DNA from: Anagrus nilaparvatae
Taxonomy: Eukaryota > Arthropoda > Insecta > Hymenoptera > Mymaridae
Length of the DNA stretch: 64,000 bases
Direction of reading: 5' to 3'
Assembly: GCA_022575985.1 (NCBI GenBank)
Contig: JAKSXM010000272.1
Location: 24,548,501 to 24,612,500, forward strand
Shown piece by piece: positions 58,891 through 64,000 of the stretch. Position 1 is the stretch's first letter, and the number at the start of each line of letters is the position of its first letter. The notes below the pieces were generated by a model that saw only the letters and a program-made list of their open reading frames with translations, was not told where the DNA came from and did no database searches. Position numbers and translations under genes: made by a program.

Positions 58891-61060
58891 AAACTTCACT
58901 CCTTAATATCGAGCGATAAATAAAATTTGAATAATTATTCAAATAAATTATTATGCAATATTTTTTTTTTTTTTGGTGTAATACCTCATTTAATTCTATG
59001 AAAGTACTAATATCTGAAAATATTTTAACTAGTGATATTTCAAAACCATTATCGAATTAAGACCTAATTTTCTTTTCCAAACATTTTTTTATCAAAAAAT
59101 CTCAAACTGCTTTTTTTTTTTTTAATTTGGATGTAATACCTCATTTATTCCCATGAAAGTACTAGTATTTGAAAGTATGGTTTTCACATGATATCTCAAA
59201 TCGGATACTTAATTTTCTGAAAATTTTTTTCCTAAAATTTTTTTCACAAAATAATACAAAAAATACCAATTTTTTTTTCTTTTTGGACGTAGTACCTAAT
59301 TTATTTCCATGGAAGTACTAGTTTTAGAAATATCGTTTATTGTAATTTTTTGGACCTAATACTTAATTTTTTTTTAATTTTTATGTCAAAATTTTTGTCG
59401 CCAAAAAATACAAAAAACGCCAAAATTTTTTTTATTTTAGGACGTAATACTTAATTTTTTCCTATGAAAGTACGAATATCTAGAATTATTGTTTGTAAAG
59501 GATTCCTCCATCTGATACATAATTTTTTGAAATTTTTTTTAAAAAATTTTTTACATAAAATAATTAAAAAAATACCATAATTTTTTTACTTTTTGGACGT
59601 AGTACCTCATTTTTTTCCATGAAAGTACTGATATCTAGAAGTATCGTTTTTACTCGATATCTCGAATCTTATAATTTATTTATTGAAAATTTTTTTCTCA
59701 AAATTTTTTTCACCAAAAAATACAAAAAATACCAATTTTTTTTTTCTTTATGGACGCAGTACTTAATTTATTTCTGTGGAAGTACTAGTTTTAGAAATAT
59801 CATTTAAAGTAATTTTTTGGACCTGATACTTAATTTTTTCAAAATTTTTTTCTCAAAATTTTTGTCGCCAAAAAATACAAAAACCGCCAAAATTTTTTTT
59901 ATTTTAGTACGTATTACTTAATTTTTTCCTATGAAAGTACGAATATCTAGAATTATCGTTTGTAAAGGATTTCTCCATCTGATACATAATTTTTCGAAAT
60001 TTTTTTTAAAAAATTTTTTACATAAAATAATTAAAAAAATACCATAATTTTTTTACTTTTTGGACGTAGTACCTCATTTTTTTCCATGAAAGTACTGATA
60101 TCTAGAAGTATCGTTTTTACTCGATATCTCGAATCTTATAATTTATTTATTGAAAATTTTTTTCTCAAAATTTTTTTCACCAAAAAATACAAAAAATACC
60201 AATTTTTTTTTTCTTTATGGACGCAGTACTTAATTTATTTCTGTGGAAGTACTAGTTTTAGAAATATCATTTATAGTAATTTTTTGGACCTGATACTTAA
60301 TTTTTTCAAAATTTTTTTCTCAAAATTTTTGTCGCCAAAATATACAAAAACCGCCAAAATTTTTTTTATTTTAGGACGTGTTACTTAATTTTTTCCTGTG
60401 AAAGTACGAATATCTAGAATTATCGTTTGTAAAGGATTTCTCCATCTGATACATAATTTTTCGAAATTTTTTTTTTTTTTAATTTTTTACATAAAATAAT
60501 TAAAAAAATAGCATACTTTTTTTTCTTTTTGGACGCAGTACCTCATTTTTTTCCATGAAAGTACTAATATGTAGAATTATCTTTTTAACTGGATATCAAC
60601 AATCTGATACCTAATTTTTTTTTAAAATTTTCTTTTAAAATTTTTTACATAAAAAAATTAGAAAAAAACAATAATTTAACAATTTTTTTTATTTTAGGAC
60701 GTAATACTTAATTTCTTCCTATAAAAGTACGAATATCTAGAATTATCGTTTTTAAAGGATCTCTCCATCTGATAAGTAATTTTTCGAATTTTTTTTTTTC
60801 AAAATTTTTTACATTAAAAAGTTAAAAAAATATTATCTTTTTATTGACGTAGTGCCAATTTTATTTCTCTGAAAGTATTAATACCTGGAATTATGAGTTT
60901 TGAAAATTTTTTGGGTATCAGGGGAAAGTTTATACACTTTCTTTATTAAATTTAGAATATTTGGCACAATTATTCTAATATTTTAATTTTTTATTAGGTA
61001 AAATAGAATATTGACAACATTTTGTTATTGCTAATGAGGAACCATAGTGCCAATTACTTG

Positions 61061-61739
61061 GCAGGATATTTTTTTTTTAATTTGGACGAATTCTTCCAGC
61101 AAACTATGTTTCGTCTTGTGCTGTTATGGATGTATCTTGCAAGTAATAGATGACATTCGCATTGATAAAATAAATTTTAGTTTGAGCAATCGGCAAAGAT
61201 GGCAAAAAATTGGTTTAATACTCAAAATCTTTAATGAATTAGTTTTCTAATTTTTTTGAAAATTATTTGCATTTATATTGTTTGTAAAATATGTAAAAAG
61301 CAAATTAGGCATATGCAACAAAAATAGATTGACACGCAAAAACACCAAATTTTTTTTTATTTTTAGACTTTTTAGTACCTAATTATTTTCTCCAAATGTA
61401 TTAATTTTAGAAACATCGTTTTTCCTCGATTTCTTGGATCCAATACTTAATTTTTAAAAAATTTTTTTTCTTAAAATATTTGCCACCAATTTCAGTCATT
61501 TTGGGGTAAGAATAGGCATTTGGTTTATTGACTGTCGCTATGAGAGAATTAACAACAAATAATTGTGGTGTACGGTATATGAATGTTGATACGTATACCG
61601 AAAAAATGAGACCAATTGGAGGTATTTTGGTTTGCTGGCGATATGCTGATATGCTGAAAGTATATGAAAAAACATAAAGTTTGAGACCAACAGGATGAAA
61701 ATTGAGCTGTCTGCAGCTGAGATATATATAAGCTAGAAA
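61061..61739. repeat. Repeat remnants
   Basis: 61480-61660 (GTTTATTGACTGTCGCTATGAGAGAATTAA and ACCGAAAAAATGAGACCAAT words, given in parts) is another degenerate copy of the 21.9-23.8 kb repeat family. The open frame on - across 61407-61904 spans two unrelated repeats and is not called. Confidence 0.5.
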
Positions 61740-62060
61740 AGGCAAAGCAAGAAAGTTGATTTTCTCGCGCATGCACAGTTCAAAAAAATTTTGGACTCCA
61801 GAAACGAATTCTATGGGGAATTTCTTATGGGATACTATAAGGAAAAAAAATTTTGCTGTAAAGTGCGTGTTTGCGAGAAAAATTAATGAACACAAATTTC
61901 TCAAAAATTAAAAATTTCAATAAATTGAGGAAAACAAAAAACCCTGTAAAAAATAGAGGATTGGCTCTTAAAGGCTAAAAACTGGGGAAAATTATTTTTT
62001 TTATATATGCTTTCGACCAAACATACTTTGGAGTACATTTCGAGACCCGACCATGCAAAG
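61740..62060 (+). repeat. Dispersed repeat, second copy of 19250-19590
   Basis: Same ordered words as the copy upstream of the odorant receptor, ending in GAGACCCGACCATGC. Confidence 0.7.
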
Positions 62061-62502
62061 TCATAATATACAGTTCACAAATATTGACTCACATAGAAAT
62101 TAACCAGCAATAAACATAAACAAGTTATAAAATTTATTATTATTCCCCACTATCAAAATTAAAAATTTTAATAATTCATATTTAAATTGGTAAATTTCGT
62201 AAAGTGGACAGTTTTCCTAATTTTTATAGATTTTTTCCCCTTCTTATTATATATAGGTATATATAGACAAAGTAAAATTATTATTACTAGTTACAAAATT
62301 TTGTTCGTTTAAAATTAAAAAAAAACATTTTACTGTAAATATTTTTTGTATTTATAATTTACTAACATAGTTTTTTATTTGATAATCAGTTAAGCTATTT
62401 TAATCGTCTTAAGAGCTTGGTGCCGAGACGGTAAGTGTGATGGGTTCCCAGATTGCCGAGTTGGTAGTTTTTTTAATCTTAAAGTGCCAAGTTGGTATTC
62501 TC
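62061..62502. other. Unassigned stretch
   Basis: No gene seen. A short duplication TTGCCGAGTTGGTAGT / AGTGCCAAGTTGGTATT lies at 62453-62500. Confidence 0.4.
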
Positions 62503-64000
62503 CACAAAAGAACATTTGAAAATAAGAAGGCACCTAACTTTAATGGAGCTAATTAACAAATTAATGTATCGTTCAGGTTAATTATCTGAAAATAATTAAA
62601 TTAAAGAATAATTCATCTATATATGAATAATATTAATAAATTATTTATAAGCAATAGAATTAAAAATTTTTTTAGATAAGAAAAACATATTTTACATTCG
62701 TGATACTAATAAATAAAGTCAATTATAATTTTTCATTTTTACAGTGTATTTAAATTTTATGTATATAGAATGTTAATGATGATAAAATGTTTTATTTTTT
62801 TTTAAATATCCCACGGCTCAGATCAAATTTTTGACTCCCTAATTTTCCAACCGTCTCTAAATTTTTTATGAATAACAGATGAAACTCGAAAGTTTGATTT
62901 GAAAAGCATAAAATCCTTAGAATTTTAGAGGCCATGAATATAATTTATAAAAGTTTACATCATTTTACATTTTAAGCCAAATTTTTAAACTTTCTCCTGT
63001 AGCAAAAACAGTGGATAAAAATATTCAAAAATAATTTACAAAAATATTTACTCACAATAAACGCATAATTTGATTTTACCTGCTTGATAAGCTTTCAAAT
63101 GGTTTGATTGTATATATCTATTTGTTCAACAAGGGAAAAAAAAGTAGGATTTTCCTAAATTTTTTCCCGTGTTCAACACATAGTTTTTCATTAAAAGCGA
63201 AAAAAAAATCGCCCTAAAGTGAGAAATTAAATCTTTTTTGCAGCGTGTAATGAAAAATCTTGTTTTTCATAAAAACTTGATACAGCAAATAAAATTAATT
63301 TTATTAAATCGATATCTTTCAAAAATTCAGGTTGAGTCAGGTGGATAAAAATGGCATTTTTTTAATTTAAAATTTCTGGAAATTGAATTTTCTGGAATCT
63401 TTAAGTTTTTTAGCCATTCATCAAATTTTATGTTCTCTAAAAGTAATTTAAAAATTAAAGCACTTTTAAATGGTAATATTACAGTCTGCAATTAATAAAT
63501 TAAAGTTTTTTTTTTTAATTCTCAAGTATACATAATTTAATCAATGGTTACCAGAATTGAAAGTTCCGAAAGTTTCAATTTTTAGAAATTTTGAATAAAA
63601 ATGCTATTTCTAACCACCCGATTTAATTCTAAGCATCAGTAGTATTAGAGGCAGTTTTATTAACATGGAACATGTTTATGGGCAGGGGGGGGTTACTTCC
63701 AGAATGTCATTGGGGGGTAAAATGGACTTTCACTTTTGAATATTTTTGATTTATGGAATTATGGAATAATTTGAGTTTCGGGACTTAGAATATTCCGGGT
63801 TTATGGCCTTAGGATAATTTAGATTTAGGGACTTAAAATAAATTCGATAAAGGAGTATAGAAGGATTTTGGGAGCTGAAAATTATATTTTTTTGCCTTAA
63901 AATTATAAAGGCTTCAAGATTCAAAATATAAATTTAATGTTCCATGATCGTTGGTTATGAGTTCACAAACCGATTGTAAGTTTTTTGATTTATCTTCATT
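62503..64000 (+). repeat. Second copies of the 14.6-kb and 1.6-kb repeats, joined; runs off the window
   Basis: 62503-62770 matches 14575-14850 and 62773-64000 matches 1600-2790. A private insert lies at 63110-63250 (AACAAGGGAAAAAAAAGTAG ... GCGTGTAATGAAAAATCTTG), absent near 1970. The repeat continues past the window end. Confidence 0.8.

Larger units (their letters stand above)
56100..61060. repeat. Higher-order tandem repeat block B (opposite orientation to block A)
   Basis: The inverse phrases of block A recur throughout: ACCTCATTTATTTCCATGAA, TAATTTATTTCCATGGAAGT, GATACTTAATTTTCTGAAAA. Long units repeat at about 467 bp, seen best as GTACCTCATTTTTTTCCATG at 59604 and 60070 with nearly identical intervening sequence. 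A (GT)n(GTAT)n microsatellite (56412-56464) and two GGTTCCTCATAGAGGAACC palindromes (56301 and 57833) lie in the block. A MITE (58341-58890) is inserted. All short frames here are compositional. Confidence 0.85.

Noticed and set aside
59619..60388. Repeated frame MKVLISRSIVFTRYLES
   Set aside because: It recurs only because the tandem repeat unit recurs; no start context or codon bias of a gene.
61407..61904. 165-residue frame on the - strand
   Set aside because: Spans two unrelated dispersed repeats whose other copies do not keep the frame.

Overview
This is a eukaryotic nuclear window of very high A+T content with intron-containing genes and a dense, nested load of DNA transposons. An odorant receptor (OR) and an ionotropic receptor (IR) place it in an insect. 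The five-exon OR style and the F-box/leucine-rich-repeat (LRR) genes fit a hymenopteran, possibly a parasitoid wasp; that narrower placement is an inference.

Host genes are few. (1) A complete F-box/LRR gene on + (10864-12545, two exons, 536 codons). A dead LRR relative lies on - just upstream (8102-9707), split by a hAT-like miniature transposon with a clean 8-bp target duplication. (2) A complete five-exon odorant receptor on + (19842-21264, 386 codons). (3) A divergent ionotropic receptor on + (43701-45997) with one frameshift before TM2 and an odd GC-richer C-terminal tail. The 3' end of this IR plus its downstream flank is tandemly duplicated (45615-48484 and 48485-54855), and different transposons later landed in each copy.

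The most interesting block is 21637-33685. Two 2.1-kb arms in opposite orientation enclose a 5.8-kb transposon (25539-31332) with its own terminal inverted repeats of about 330 bp. That transposon carries a DDE integrase-type transposase on its left side (+) and, convergently, a multi-exon cargo gene on its right side (-). The cargo encodes a TDP-43 N-terminal-like domain, a GWLH...GG domain and a protein kinase. Both genes are decayed, but the architecture is readable.

Much of the rest is repeats: a Ginger/KRBA2-like integrase remnant (2908-3918), a piggyBac-like TTAA element (3964-4911), TA-flanked mariner-like elements, large fold-back elements, LINE 3' ends, and two blocks of roughly 155/470-bp higher-order tandem repeats (39450-41170 and 56100-61050, opposite orientation) linked to microsatellites and a GGTTCCTC...GAGGAACC palindrome. 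Four hammerhead-ribozyme-like motifs of the Penelope-element type occur on -. The best, at 52339-52378, shows both a paired stem I and an almost perfect stem II. The two ends of the window carry the same 1.2-kb repeat. No tRNA, rRNA or CRISPR was seen.
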